56,000 nt of DNA, taken from NCBI GenBank assembly GCA_963575745.1, contig CAUYUJ010014338.1, positions 306,501 to 362,500 on the forward strand, in the 5' to 3' direction. Below the pieces are notes generated by a model. It saw nothing but the letters and a program-made list of their open reading frames with translations. It did not search any database and was not told the DNA's origin. This stretch comes from Prorocentrum cordatum. Its lineage: Eukaryota > Sar > Dinophyceae > Prorocentrales > Prorocentraceae. Of the stretch, positions 21,023 through 31,483 are shown one piece after another. Position numbers and translations under genes: made by a program. Position 1 is the stretch's first letter. Each line of letters opens with the position of its first letter.

Positions 21023-21292
21023 TACCCCGACCCGCCGCTTTTCTTCGGCGCAGCCAGAGCGCTGTGTTCAAAGGAAGAGGGCCCGCCCGAGTTACCCAGA
21101 AACTTTGAAAAACCCCCCACACACACCAACACCGGCCCACACTGGCCCACGCCAGCCCACCAGCCAGAGCACGCCGAATACCCCCCACCCGCACTGGCTC
21201 ACCAGGAAACCCCGGCAGCCAGCAGGGTGGAGGTTTCAGCGAGCCCCGAGTGCTAGGAACTTCTGAGGGTACTCTGTGGGGGACCAAGACTC
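21023..21292 (-). repeat. 270-bp direct repeat (B2 of element B)
   Basis: Matches 21506-21773 nearly throughout, with a 2-4 bp length difference in an AC-rich stretch and about half a dozen substitutions. It is the terminal repeat at the element's 3' end. Confidence 0.9.
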
Positions 21293-21414
21293 AGGCTCTG
21301 AAGCAACATGCATGCACGCACCACCATGCGCTATGACGAGCTTTGAGACTGAAGAGGCATGCACGCAAAGATTGCGCTATGACGAGTACGCCAGGCAGAG
21401 ACACGGGAGGTGGC

Positions 21415-21506
21415 CCAAGCAAACTACGGATGACCCCCTTGGGGTCGGCTGCGCCGAACATTTCACGGGAGATTCTCAGTATAAGCTACTCGGGGAGATG
21501 CCATAT
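21415..21506 (-). repeat. 92-bp repeat (A2 of element B)
   Basis: Identical to 27926-28017 in the same orientation. It contains a 6-bp hairpin GACCCC-CTT-GGGGTC (21432-21446). Confidence 0.95.
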
Positions 21507-21773
21507 ACCCCGACCATCCGCTTTTCTTCGGCGCAGCCAGAGCGCTGTGTTCAAAGGAAGAGGGCCCGCCCGAGTTACCCAGAAACTTTGAAAAACCCCC
21601 CACGCACCAACACCGGCCCACACTGGCCCACGCCAGCCCACCAGCCAGAGCACGCCGAATACCCCCCACCCGCACTGGCTCACCAGGAAGCCCCGGCAGC
21701 CAGCAGGGTGGCGGTTTCAGCGAGCCCCGAGTGCCAGGAACTTCTGAGGGTACTCTGGGGGGGACCAAGACTC
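21506..21773 (-). repeat. 270-bp direct repeat (B1 of element B)
   Basis: Copy of 21023-21292, directly joined to A2 on one side and to the degraded recombinase tail on the other. Confidence 0.9.
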
Positions 21774-22079
21774 TTCCATGACCCCATACTCTGCACAAAC
21801 TGCGTTGCAGGATGGGCGTTCCCTCTCTTTTATGCATGCCCCGCCTGGCGCCTCTCCTGAACTGACTGATCAGAAGGGAGAGGAATAATATGAAGTCTGA
21901 AAGGAGGGGGTCGGAGGAGAGGGAAGCATCCTTTCAGACATGGGAGGCGAGCGCGCGGGCACCCGCAAGCTGCAGGTCTGCCAGCAGCAGTCGGCCGGCG
22001 CGGCCACTGCATCTTGCACGTAGACTCGTGCAGACCGCGCGCTCGCCTGCCCCCTCTCAGCAGGGTCAGCACGAGACAG

Positions 22080-22800
22080 CCCTGCTCCAAAAAGTCCTGC
22101 GTGGCGCCTCCGCGCCGAAATACAAGGTCACCCTCTCGTCTGTGAGGCTCAGCGCGAGCCCCGCGCGCCTGCGGAGCTGCAGGAACTCACCCCTTGATGT
22201 CCAGGATGCGCTTGTCGAGCACATGCTGCGGCAGCAGCTTCCCCGCGACCCTGGAGCGGATCATGATCAGCTCAAGCCAGCTGTAGCGCTGCCCCGTCTT
22301 AGTGTTGCGGAGCACCACGATTGCTAACATCTGTCGCTGAGAGATGCGAATGTCCCTTGGCCTTCGTTGCAGCCTCTCACCACTGCCCAGCATCCCTGCG
22401 AAGCCGTGAGCAGGGCGCCCACCCGCAGCACGCCTCACCCGCAGGAGGCCCCTGCAAAGCGAGGCCGAGCAGCGGCGGCATTGGCGTGGCACGGTCGTTG
22501 GGCTCCAGCTTAAGACAAGTCTTCAGGAGCCTCCAGCTCTGCTTCAGCCTGCCCGACAGGCACGGGCTGAAAGATGGCACAGCAGTGAGCGCCTTGTTCA
22601 CGGCAAGTAGTGAGCCGCCTGTGCGCCATACGTGCTCGATGTACAGGGCAACGCCATGGTCAACATCCCGCGCGGTCTTTGGGCGCAGCTGCTGCTTGTT
22701 GAAAAATCTCGCAAATGTTGTCGCGCCTGTCCATAGCGCTGTCGGGTGACTGCAGAAACTCGTCCATCCTGAGGCGGCCTGCTACGCCTGAGCCGCTTGG
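22080..22800 (-). pseudogene. Tyrosine recombinase of element B, multiply frameshifted
   Basis: Pieces in different frames follow the order of a YR. VSAVTRQRYGQARQHLRDF (about 22770-22700) is like the start of the N-terminal helical domain. NKALTAVPSFSPCLSGRLKQ then SWRLLKTCLKLEPNDRATPM (about 22600-22490) continue it. GFAGMLGSGERLQ (about 22415-22375) occupies the catalytic-Arg box but has Gly-Ser-Gly-Glu where R-x-G-E is expected. LRNTKTGQRYSW (about 22310) is the conserved Lys strand. EFLQLRRRAGLAL leads into a degraded region at about 22110, where the family has its H/R-x-x-R box, and no convincing Tyr motif follows. The enzyme is dead in this copy. Confidence 0.65.
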
Positions 22801-23372
22801 CGCCCACGGCCCACCTGAGCCGCGCTGCCCCGCCCAGCGCGCCGATGCCCCCGGCAGCCCATGTCCAGCCAGCGCGACGGCACCTCCACTGGGTCGCAGT
22901 CCGTGTCGACGTACGCGTGCAGCGGGCAGCAGCCACAGGCGACAAGGTACGACGCGTGCGCCAGCATCCAGCCCCCCAGCCTCCTGGCGCTGGGCCGGCC
23001 CCTGGCGAGCACGCTGGCCGCCACCAGCGGATCGAGGAGGTGGGGGGGGCGTTCGAGTCGTCGTCCGGGCACGCCACTTGATTGCATTCACAGCCGCGCC
23101 CATCTCCAGCTCGTTGATGTGCGCCTCCTGCTTCCACGGAAAGCCGTGCCGAATGGGCCGCGTCCACATGTTGGCCTGCAGCCCGGCTAGCACCGTGCTG
23201 CACGTCTGCGCCTCCTCTACTGGCGATCCGCAGGCACTTGAACACCAGCCGCCTCTCGAGGTCCGGATCGTTAGCCTCGACGCCTCCAAACTCAGGCTCC
23301 TGGCCCCGCGATGGCGACGCCGCCCCCGTGCGGAGCAGCGGCGCAATGTCGGGGGCCACACGGCCAGCCTCT

Positions 23373-24356
23373 CTAGCTAGGAGCTCCGCAAACCAGTATG
23401 ACACGGCCTGCGCGCAGAACGAGTTCCCGATGAACGACGACCTGGTGATCTTCAGCTCCAGGCAAAGAGCCCTTCACAGCAGCGCGTGTGTGTCCTCGAA
23501 CAAGGCCCCTCACCGCCTCACGCTCAGCTGAGGGGATACGCCACTTGTCCCTGGCCGCGTTCGAGAGAAGGTTCTTGTCCTCCAAATTGTACAGCTGCGT
23601 CACATAGCCGGAGGCTGTCCATCGTTCAATCGCGATGTCGCTGGCCGTCTTGATCCCCGCGACCGGAGCAGGGGGGGAACTCCTCTTGTACAGCTTAGCG
23701 ACGGGCGGCAGCACGTGACCAGGGCCAAGCTGGCCCCAGCCGTCCTCAGCCCAGACTGGGACGGCCTCAGCAGCGACATGGAACTTCACCTTGTGGTAGA
23801 ACTCAGCCTCCAGGATCTCGATCACGTCGTCGCGGGCCTGCAGCTGCCAGGAGAGCCAGCACAGGCGCGGCCTACGCACCGCACCCCCCTTCATGGCATC
23901 GATGCGGTACGACGTGACGCCCAGCACCTCGGTGACCATCGCAATGTCGTCCAACGGCATGTCCGCCACGATTTCGACGAACCATATGGTGCTCCGCTTG
24001 CCGCAGATCCGCTCAATGGTTCTGGAGGCCTTGGACAGCTCGAGGGACGAAGCGTACATGGCGACCCTGCAGGGGCGCTGCGACAAGGCCACCCCCGCCG
24101 CGCCGATCCCGCCGAGGTACTCGAAGAGCGCCATTGTCAACCAGGGCACCCCTCGAGGCAGCAGCTCCGGCAGCCCCCCTGATGACATAGCGCCCCGAGG
24201 CAGGAAGGCAAGCCCCTCCTCACCAGGGTCGGCGCCCGCCACCTCCGCTCCATGCTTGGTGAGGCCCAACGTGTAGCACAGCCCGCCGCCTTCCTCGCTG
24301 GCGTCGGTGGCAAGGACGATGGGGTCGAAGGTCGCGCGGATGCAGGTGAGCGCCAT
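23373..24356 (-). pseudogene. RNase H plus cytosine-C5 methyltransferase-like domain of element B
   Basis: A 327-codon frame. IVLATDASEEGGGLCYTLGL (residues 13-32) is the RNase H first strand with catalytic Asp. LFEYLGGIGAAGVAL (77-91) matches C5-methyltransferase motif I (F-x-G-x-G). FVEIVADM (126-133) occupies motif VI (E-N-V; Asn here is Ile) and RRPRLCWLSW (161-170) motif VIII. A target-recognition-like tail follows (IERWTASGYVTQLY; RIPSAEREAVRGL). Only ~36 residues separate motifs I and VI, so the segment that should hold motif IV (Pro-Cys, catalytic Cys) is missing. Motif X, GNSF plus CAQAVSYWFAELL, is present in another frame (GNSF codons 23417-23428), so a frameshift lies just before it. 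Catalysis is unlikely in this copy. Confidence 0.75.
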
Positions 24357-26104
24357 CGGCAGCAGGCCCAGGGCGACAAGCGGCTCGGTGCGCGCCCCCT
24401 CGGGCAGGCGGACGACCTGCTGCAGGGCGCCCCCCCCTGTTCCGAGGCCCTTCGCAGCTCGGGGATGGCCCGTGCCTCGTTGAGCGTCGCGAAGAGCGGC
24501 CTGTGAAACTCAAACGCTCGGGCCAGCCGCCCAAGCTCCAGGAGGCAGGCCTTGGCGGTCACCTTCTCCTTGCCAGCAAGCAGCCGCATGATCATCTGCC
24601 GGATGCCCATCAGGTCATCAATCGTGACCCCCACGCGGCCGGCGCCCCCGTCCACGAGGGTGCCCATCCTGACAAGGCGACGCTGGCGACACACCGCCTT
24701 CCTGTCCGACCAGGGGATGCGGGCAGAGGAATACGCCCCCCGCTGGCGTTCCTGAAAATCGCTGAGGGCCTCCTCGATGAGGGTGGCGACGCTCTCGGGC
24801 ACGATCTCGGGGGAATCGATGTCGTCCAGGTGGCACTGCACACCCGCCTGGGCCATGGCTTGAGGCGCAAGCGGCCGCGGGCGGTCACGCCCCCACTCCA
24901 CCTTCTTGCCGAACCCCGCGCTGTGAGGCCCATCACCGACGCCTAGTCGTCGATGCAGGTGCTGGAACAGGCTCACAGCAGGCAGCCGGCCCATCGGGGT
25001 CACCGCGTCCGCCATCTTGACCCACTGGAACTGCGGCCGCGCTACCAGCGACCCAGGCACCGGCTGGCGCCACGCCATGTACCCCCGCCAGGCCCGTGGC
25101 AGCGCGTACAGATGGAACGCCCCCGACTGGTCGTCTGACGTCCACGCCAAGGCCTGGTCATCAGGCACGTCGAAGGACGCCCACGTCGAGCTGGGGGTCG
25201 GCGAGTCCAGCGCGGCCTCAGCAACCCGCCGGTAGGCCTTCCGCGGCACCATGTTGATGATGAGCCTGGTGACCCTCGTGAAGGGCGGCGTCGGGGTCCC
25301 CGAGTTCGCAACCGCAAAGGCCCCCGCAAGCACCAGCTTCCCCCCGACCTGGCAGATCTCCCGGTACTCGACAGGCTCGAAGATGCCTACCTCCATCAAG
25401 TGCTTGCACAGGGCGTACCACTCCTCGTTGTCGGTCACTTGCACGCTGGCCTTCAGGACCTCCTCTGGCCATTCGTCCTGAGGCTTGAGGAGCCGCGTGG
25501 GGTCCGACAACCACTCCTGCACATGCGGAGCCGCGAGATCCAAGGCCTGCACGGAACCAGCCAACATCGGCTTGGGCAGCCCTGGTCGTAGCTCGCCCAT
25601 CACCAGTGGCCCCCCGCGCTCAACCTCCTGCCCGCTGTAGCCGAACCCCTTCGTCGTGATCAGCTTGTCGATGCCCAGGTCGCTCAGCGGTTCCAGCGCG
25701 TCCTTCGCGAAGTAGGCGGTCGTGCAGCTAATATTGGCGAGCGCCCCTTGCTGCACCTGAGACGCGCCCTGAGGCCAGGCCCGAAGCACGCCTGCCGCGT
25801 GCCCCTCAGCTTCAAAGTTGGGCCCCGCAATGATGGCCCACTCGATGGCCTCCGGGCAGCCCCTGTCCACGAGAGCCCCCAGGTCACGAAGCGGCGCTCC
25901 GCGCTTGAGGAGGGCCTCCGTCGCTAGGAGTGAGCCCTGCACTGGCAGTGGCAGCGGGAGGAGGTCACGACGACGTGCTGCCCGCAGATCTGGCTGCGCC
26001 GAACCCACACGACGGAGGCACGACCCGATTGCACCTGGGTCTGCACGGCATGCGTTGACAACGCTAAGCGCGCACTCCAGCTTCGTGACGTGGCAATTAG
26101 TCAA
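24137..26104 (-). CDS. Reverse transcriptase ORF of element B
   Basis: 655 codons. RLIINMVPRKAYRR (residues 280-293) is the finger motif; AWTSDDQSGAFHLYALP (320-336) is motif A with catalytic Asp pair region; VTPMGRLPAVSLFQHLHRR (368-386) is motif B; QCHLDDIDSPEIV (423-435) is motif C with both Asp residues. The first ~240 residues contain the acidic linker and a conserved-looking region (ISCTTAYFAKDALEPL; GGPLVMGELRPGLPKPM). Past about residue 555 the frame leaves the element's true frame: RNase H continues in the overlapping frame 24356-23373, so at least one frameshift (about 24440) separates them. RT catalytic motifs themselves look intact. Confidence 0.8.
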   Translation of the reverse strand: MTNCHVTKLECALSVVNACRADPGAIGSCLRRVGSAQPDLRAARRRDLLPLPLPVQGSLLATEALLKRGAPLRDLGALVDRGCPEAIEWAIIAGPNFEAEGHAAGVLRAWPQGASQVQQGALANISCTTAYFAKDALEPLSDLGIDKLITTKGFGYSGQEVERGGPLVMGELRPGLPKPMLAGSVQALDLAAPHVQEWLSDPTRLLKPQDEWPEEVLKASVQVTDNEEWYALCKHLMEVGIFEPVEYREICQVGGKLVLAGAFAVANSGTPTPPFTRVTRLIINMVPRKAYRRVAEAALDSPTPSSTWASFDVPDDQALAWTSDDQSGAFHLYALPRAWRGYMAWRQPVPGSLVARPQFQWVKMADAVTPMGRLPAVSLFQHLHRRLGVGDGPHSAGFGKKVEWGRDRPRPLAPQAMAQAGVQCHLDDIDSPEIVPESVATLIEEALSDFQERQRGAYSSARIPWSDRKAVCRQRRLVRMGTLVDGGAGRVGVTIDDLMGIRQMIMRLLAGKEKVTAKACLLELGRLARAFEFHRPLFATLNEARAIPELRRASEQGGAPCSRSSACPRGRAPSRLSPWACCRWRSPASARPSTPSSLPPTPARKAAGCATRWASPSMERRWRAPTLVRRGLPSCLGALCHQGGCRSCCLEGCPG

Positions 26105-27790
26105 CTCTTGGACTTGGCGCGCTGCAGAATGATCATCAGCCGCGCCTTGAACGCACTCTTTGTCTCCTGGGGCCCTCGGCGTTCGGGGCCATCAGCTCCT
26201 TGAGCGTGGGAATCAGGGGGGTGCTCTCGTTCAGCCGCACCTATCTCGACTGGCTGCCCATCGCACCCGCTGCTGCACGAGAGGTCGACGGGCTGCGGCT
26301 GACGCCCTTCGCTCCGAGGCTCGCCAGAGGACGCCCGGCGCCCACAGCAGTCGCAAGCGCCATTCTGACTGGACTGAGCCCCGTCTCGCAACCACACGTC
26401 GCAATCGTGCTCAGGGTCGCCGGACTCCCTCCAACAACAGTGCGGGGCGAGGGAGCCCGCAGGTGGCCTGCAGGTGGGGACGCCCACCCCGGCGACTCCC
26501 CCCTGCCGAGCCCCCGGAAGCGCGACTTCTTGGCGGGCAGTCTCCCGCGGAGCTCCCCGCGCCTCAACTCCGCGTGGCCCACCTGACACGCTGCCACCTC
26601 CTCGTCGCGAGAGGCAGCGCCGGCCTGAGCGTCGGTAGGGATGAGGGCCATCCTCTTCGCCGTGTACCAGTCGTCGTCCTTGAACGCCTTGAAGCGGGCC
26701 AAGAACCCCAGCATCGCGACATCGAGCTCCTTGACCGTGGACCCCGACAAGCCCAAGTCGAGAATGGTCCCTAGGGTGCACCGCGGCCTCACCTCGTGCG
26801 CCCCGAGACTGCTCGGCGGGTCCTCGATGAAGAACTCCGTGCCCAGGAAGGCCCGGCAGCAGGCACCCCTTCCAGCTGGCCCATGGCCTCGTCGAGAGCG
26901 TCGAAGCCTCCACCTGCGCTGCCACGGCCTCGGCCCCTCGACCTCTGAGGCGGCGCCTCGCGCCGAACGGGTGGCGCGCGGCCACGGGGCCCGCCGCGCG
27001 CCCGTCCCCGCGCGCGCTCCAGCCCGCCCCCCCTCGCGTGGCTGGCCAGCAACGGGGGGCCTCTCGCCAGCGTGGGGGGCGCGCGCCTTCCGAGGGGGAG
27101 GGGCCGAGGCGTCGCCACAGCCCCCCCAGCCGGGAGCCGGGCGCCGCCGCGGCTCTGGCTGACGGAGCACGGCCCGAGGCGGCTCTTGCCGAGGAGGCGA
27201 GCGCGGGCCCTCCTCGAAGGCACGCCCAGCTCCTGCCAGCTCCTCGGGCCCTGGCTCGAGGTGCTCGCCGTCGCCCTCGCCCTCGTCGTCCGTGCCCTCA
27301 AGCTCGGGCACAGCAGCCTTCTCACCTCGATCGCCTTCTGCCCCTCCATTGGTGTGCTGAGCCATCGCGAGGCAAGCCCGTCCGAGGGCCCCGCACTGCC
27401 TCACTGCACGCGGAGAGAGCTCGTCTCGTCCCTGGTCACCTCGCGCACCAAGTTGCCGAGATCGAGCGAGTGCCCGCCCTGCCCGACAGTGCGGCACTCC
27501 CGCGCAGCCACGGCGCAGAGGAGCACCAGCGCGTTGGCCCCCCCGAGCACACGCCTCGCCCACCGCCGAGGCGTACCACTCGAAGTACGCGTCCGACGCC
27601 GCGGTATGCTGAAACTCCACCAGCTCTCCACCGCCCCTGGGCCGCCAGGCGGGCCCGACGCCGACGAGCTCGGTCCCCTGGCTGGCCCATGAGTCGTCGG
27701 GCACACCCCCTGCAGCAGCGTGCCCGGCAGCACCGCCACCCGCTCCAGGGCGACGGAGTCCAGCTCCGTGTTGATCCAAAGCCCGGCCAT
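26101..27790 (-). pseudogene. Gag-like first ORF of element B, frameshifted
   Basis: Plausible protein appears in successive frames: MAGLWINTELDSVALERVAV (from 27790) and GGANALVLLCAVAAREC to about 27405; MAQHTNGGAEGDRGEKAAV and an acidic linker LEGTDDEGEGDGEHLEPG (about 27365-27240); an Arg/Pro-rich middle; then TEFFIEDPPSSLGAHEVR, GLSGSTVKELDVAMLGFLAR and FKAFKDDDWYTAKRMALIP (about 26860-26640); and a C-terminus KSAFKARLMIILQRAKSKS ending at 26101. No zinc knuckle was recognised. Position before RT and composition suggest a structural or nucleic-acid-binding Gag-like product; sequence family unknown. The longest single frame is 27779-26241. Confidence 0.5.
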
Positions 27791-27925
27791 CTCAGGCGCC
27801 GCCGCCGCCAGGCACCATGGCGCGCAGGCTGTCCCTCCACGGGAGAGCCCTCGGCGGAGGCGGCCGGCCGCGGCCCGCTGCGCAGCCCCCAGGGCGCGCT
27901 GGCGAACCCCAGCGCGCCCTCAGAG

Positions 27926-28017
27926 CCAAGCAAACTACGGATGACCCCCTTGGGGTCGGCTGCGCCGAACATTTCACGGGAGATTCTCAGTATAAGCTAC
28001 TCGGGGAGATGCCATAT
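27926..28017 (-). repeat. 92-bp repeat (A1 of element B)
   Basis: Identical to 21415-21506. It marks the element's 5' end; the outer flank (28018-28048) is TATG/CATA-rich. Confidence 0.95.
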
Positions 28018-28094
28018 GTATGTGCATATATGTACATATGCATTGAGTGAGCTGGAAAATACAGCGAGTGAGAAGCGCTAGATCCAAAACCTCA

Positions 28095-29017
28095 TCACCC
28101 CGCAGTCGGGGTTGACCCTATAGACGCCTCAGTGGTCGTAGGAGCCGGCATTGGTCGGCCGAGCGCCCCCCTCCTAGTCACCCTGGACTTCCGCTCCTCT
28201 TCTCGTATCTTGGGCGCCCAGACTTCCTCGACGATCACGTGCTTCTCCTCCTGGCAAATGGCGCGTGGCAAATCGGCGCCGCCGTTCCTCTTGGTGATCG
28301 ATCGCATCGCTGCCTGGCTGTCCTTCAGGCTCTCCCGTAGAATCGCGATGGCGAGGGCTGTCCGCCGGTCCGTGCTGGCACCCGCTGAGATGTTGCACAA
28401 ATGGTCGTGCAACCAATTGCTGTCGATCACGACTGCGAACGGAAAGGTGCGCCCCACGGCTGGGGCGGTCTGGGCGTCCAGGCCCAAGGAAAAAGCAGCG
28501 CGAACAACGTTCTCAGGTACATGCCATTCGCCAGGCCCTCGTCCGCCCCTGGCGTCTCCGCCGCCAGGAAACTTGACACCTTCAGAGCGAGCCAGCGGGA
28601 TCTCCAAACCAGCGGTGAAATCCGCCCCGACTATCCGCCGTAGATCCGCACGCCCCCTGCCGAGAAGATCCAGCCTGCCTGACTAGCATGACCCTTCGCG
28701 TTCGACCAGGCTTCGTCTGCTACCACATAGGATCCCAAGTACTTCAGCTTGATCGGCCTGACCCACGGGCTCGCGCGGGAGAAGCCCCGTCCAATCCCCG
28801 CCAGCCGATTCCCTTCCAGCAAATCCGCTACCTTCGGCTTCGGGAACGAGCTCTGCAGCAGGGACGCTGGCCCACTGAGATCTGGCCGGGTCTCCCAGCC
28901 GATGTAGTTGGGGGATCCGGCCACGGCCTTCGAAGAGGAGAAGTCCTCCTCGTCGCATAGCTCGTTGATCGTGGCCCTGCGCTCAGCTGGGGTGCTGATC
29001 AGCTCGATCTTTTCCAC
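28095..29017 (-). pseudogene. Copia RNase H region, frameshifted
   Basis: Frame 29017-28631 contains RPIKLKYLGSYVVADEAWSN then AKGHASQAGWIF. The D-x-A-W-x-N and S-Q-A-G strings are typical of Copia RNase H around the first catalytic Asp. In another frame (about 28620-28540) WRSRWLALKVSSFLAAETP recalls the S-S-x-x-A-E strand with the catalytic Glu. The rest of the domain (to 28095) is in mixed frames with stops. Confidence 0.6.
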
Positions 29018-29567
29018 CGTGGACTTCTGGTTGGCCCTGTGGACGCGTCGAGGAGCTGCTCCAGCTGCTCCCCCGGGAAATCCCCCTTGCCCTTCCGGTG
29101 CCTGTCACAAGGGGACCTCTGATTGATTTTGGCCCTGGCTCTTTGGAAGTGTTCGTCGCCGCCTCCGCAGTTGTCAACCGCGCCCGGCGCCGGGGGCTCT
29201 CGGCGCTTGCCGCCCTCGCGCAGGCGCGGCAGGCAGGGCGCCTCACATGCCATAGAAGGATGCCAACACCTCAAGAAGAATGCCCGGTTCAGCTCCAGTG
29301 CTCCGTCGGTAAGTAGTTCGATATAAAACGGGCCTGCCTCCTCTGGCACAGGTGCCCGTTCATGCGGGCGGACCCGATGTCTCCCAGCTCGATGTCGAAG
29401 CCCATAGAAACGCTCAGCCGCGTGCTGTTCATCCAGGCCTGCTTGAAGGCCATCGGGGAATAGGTCTCGACCTCCGCGAGGTCTGGGTCTCCACGTCCGA
29501 CCCAGCGGAATTCCGCCACTCGGTTACCATCCTATCTTCCAGGCCTGGCAGCGCCGACTCGGCATGA
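28983..29567 (-). pseudogene. Copia reverse transcriptase, frameshifted and short
   Basis: Frame 29519-29289 gives RGDPDLAEVETYSPMAFKQA and SMGFDIELGDIGSARMNGHL, matching the Copia motif of T-x-S-P followed by G-D-I-x-x-A-F-L-x-G with the first catalytic Asp. Frame 29349-28999 continues PEEAGPFYIELLTDGALELNR. The Y-x-D-D motif was not found, and the region is much shorter than a full RT, so an internal deletion is likely. Confidence 0.5.
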
Positions 29568-30293
29568 TCCCTCCAGCGTCGTTCATCCTGATGTCGTTGG
29601 CCTGTCCGGGCCGCGCAATCCGAATCGCGCTGGCGCCTAGACTGCTCTCCGACTCAATGTCTCTGGCCTCGTAGAACTGCTCCTTCTCATCCTCGCTCAA
29701 GTCGGTCAGGTGCACACCCTTCCGCTACGTGGCCTGCTTGATGGACAGGCTTGTCTCCGCAACTTAGGCTAGGCGCGTAGTCGATGAACTCCGCCGCGTC
29801 GTCGGCCATGGGCATCTCCCGGTCTCGTCCACAGGCTTCCACGGCGCATCCTGTCTCTCCGGGACTGGCCCCCGAGCGCATGCTTCCTGGGCCGACCTCT
29901 TGAACGTGACCCTTCTCCGCGGAACCTGCTCCTCGGCCGACGGTCCTCCTATCGCGGGGGCGTCCGCGGGCCCCCCAACTTCCGGTTCCGCCTCCGTCGT
30001 CCTCAAGTAGTGCCGCGCCAGGGGCTGGAGGCCCTGGCGTCGCCCTCCTCCATCGCGCCCGCTTCTGACTTCCCCGAGGTAGGCGGCCTTGGTTCGTTTT
30101 CCGCGCCGGGGGGCTCCAGCTGGCCCAGACTTCTCTCGCGCTGGCCTTGACTTCCTGTAGGCTTCTTGATGCCGCCCGTCTCACAGCTGGGTAGCCGCTC
30201 GCAGCTGGGCGGCCGCTCGCAGCTGCCTCCAGCTGCATAGGGCGACTCCTCCTTGGTACGACGCAGAGGCCTTGCCTGGAATGTTCGTGCTGA

Positions 30294-31483
30294 TCACTGT
30301 CGCAGGTCCCCGCCAGTGCCCCCAGGCTTCTCGATTGGGCCCCTACTGCCTCCAGAAATAAACCTGTCCCCAGGCAGCCAGTCGCCGCGGGGCGGGGTGC
30401 TCCTCTTGTTCCTGGCTCGCTGCGATCGGAGCCTGATGGCCCTGTCCAGGGCGCGATCTCCCCCCGCGTGTCGGGGCGCTGTCTCCAGGCTCAAGCCAGC
30501 GTCGTTCTCGTGGGGGCCTTCCGGAAGGCTGGCTCCATTTCCGACGGCCCGTGGGTCCAGTCCCCGCTCGCTCGCCGCGCAATTAACCGCGTCGAACAGC
30601 TCCTGCTGGTCCTCGACGCGCAAGATCGCCTCCGTCAGCCTGATGCGGTAGTAAGTCCTTATCCATGGCTGCCCTGCGGTCTCGGTCTTCCCGTTCTGGC
30701 ACTCGCTCTCAGCTTCGACGGGGTCGAAATCCGCGTCCTCCGCGCTGGCCCTATTCGCGCGCCCTCCTCTGGTGATGCCCCTCTCTTGGCCGCTGGCCAG
30801 GCGCAACGGACGCCCGTGCTACCGCGCCCAGTACTCGCGGTAGGCCTCCCTGATCGCGGCTGCTTTCCCTTCGGGGGTTTGGCCATCATCTGCTTGCTTG
30901 CCGGCTCCCCAGTCGACGATGTGACGGCGCGGGGAGGTCTCGTTCTTGGGCGTTCCCCGCATGCCCCAGGTCGTGTCCACAAAAGCAGGTCCATGCCGAT
31001 CACCTCGTTAAGCTCAAATCTCTCCAGCGCAGGCCATCGCGCGGGCGGCTTCGACTTCGGGTGCTTGGTAGCGCCGCAGACGTCACGCTTCTCGATGGCC
31101 CTCTTAATCATATCGAGTCCAGCAGTTCCGGCTTCGCCGCCGCCAGCAGGACGAATGTCGTTCGCCTCAGGTCTGCGCGGCCGAGTTTGACGTGGATCCT
31201 CTTGGCGACCGTCTCCCAAATCTCTCCTCCTGGACCTGCGGATGACGAGCCGCATCCTTGCATCCATGATCGGGCGCCCGACGTTTTCGGTCATCACCTT
31301 GCGGATCGCCCTCGCCAGGTTGAGCGGGTGCACTCCCATCTCGAGAGCTCCCTGGACTTCCCGTCGGGATCTCTCTGGCTGCCAAACACAGTCGCGTGCT
31401 CGTGGCCCTTGGAGAACTTCTTCTCGAGGTCCTCGGCATGGCAAAGCATCGTGAGCTTGGCCGTCGGCTTCTTCCCCGTCCAA
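30294..31483 (-). pseudogene. Copia integrase, frameshifted
   Basis: Frame 31483-30659 includes CGATKHPKSKPPARW followed by FELNEVIGMDLLLW, resembling the end of the integrase zinc module and the first catalytic Asp strand of Copia elements. Frame 30806-30294 has ESECQNGKTETAGQPW, the conserved P/S-x-x-Q-N-G-x-x-E segment with the third acidic residue. The frames overlap and are joined by frameshifts. Confidence 0.55.

Larger units (their letters stand above)
21023..28017 (-). mobile_element. YR retroelement B with DNA methyltransferase and split direct repeats
   Basis: About 7.0 kb. In the element's direction: A1 (28017-27926), Gag-like ORF, RT, RNase H, cytosine-methyltransferase-like domain, tyrosine recombinase, B1 (21773-21506), A2 (21506-21415), 131 bp of other sequence, B2 (21292-21023). 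A1 and A2 are identical over all 92 bp; B1 and B2 match over about 270 bp with few differences. This A1-ORFs-B1-A2-B2 arrangement is the split-direct-repeat hallmark of PAT/Ngaro-type YR retrotransposons. Both outer ends abut TA/CATA-rich sequence and no target-site duplication is seen, as expected for recombinase integration. The ORFs carry several frameshifts. The methyltransferase cargo recalls those reported in dinoflagellate retrotransposons. Confidence 0.82.
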
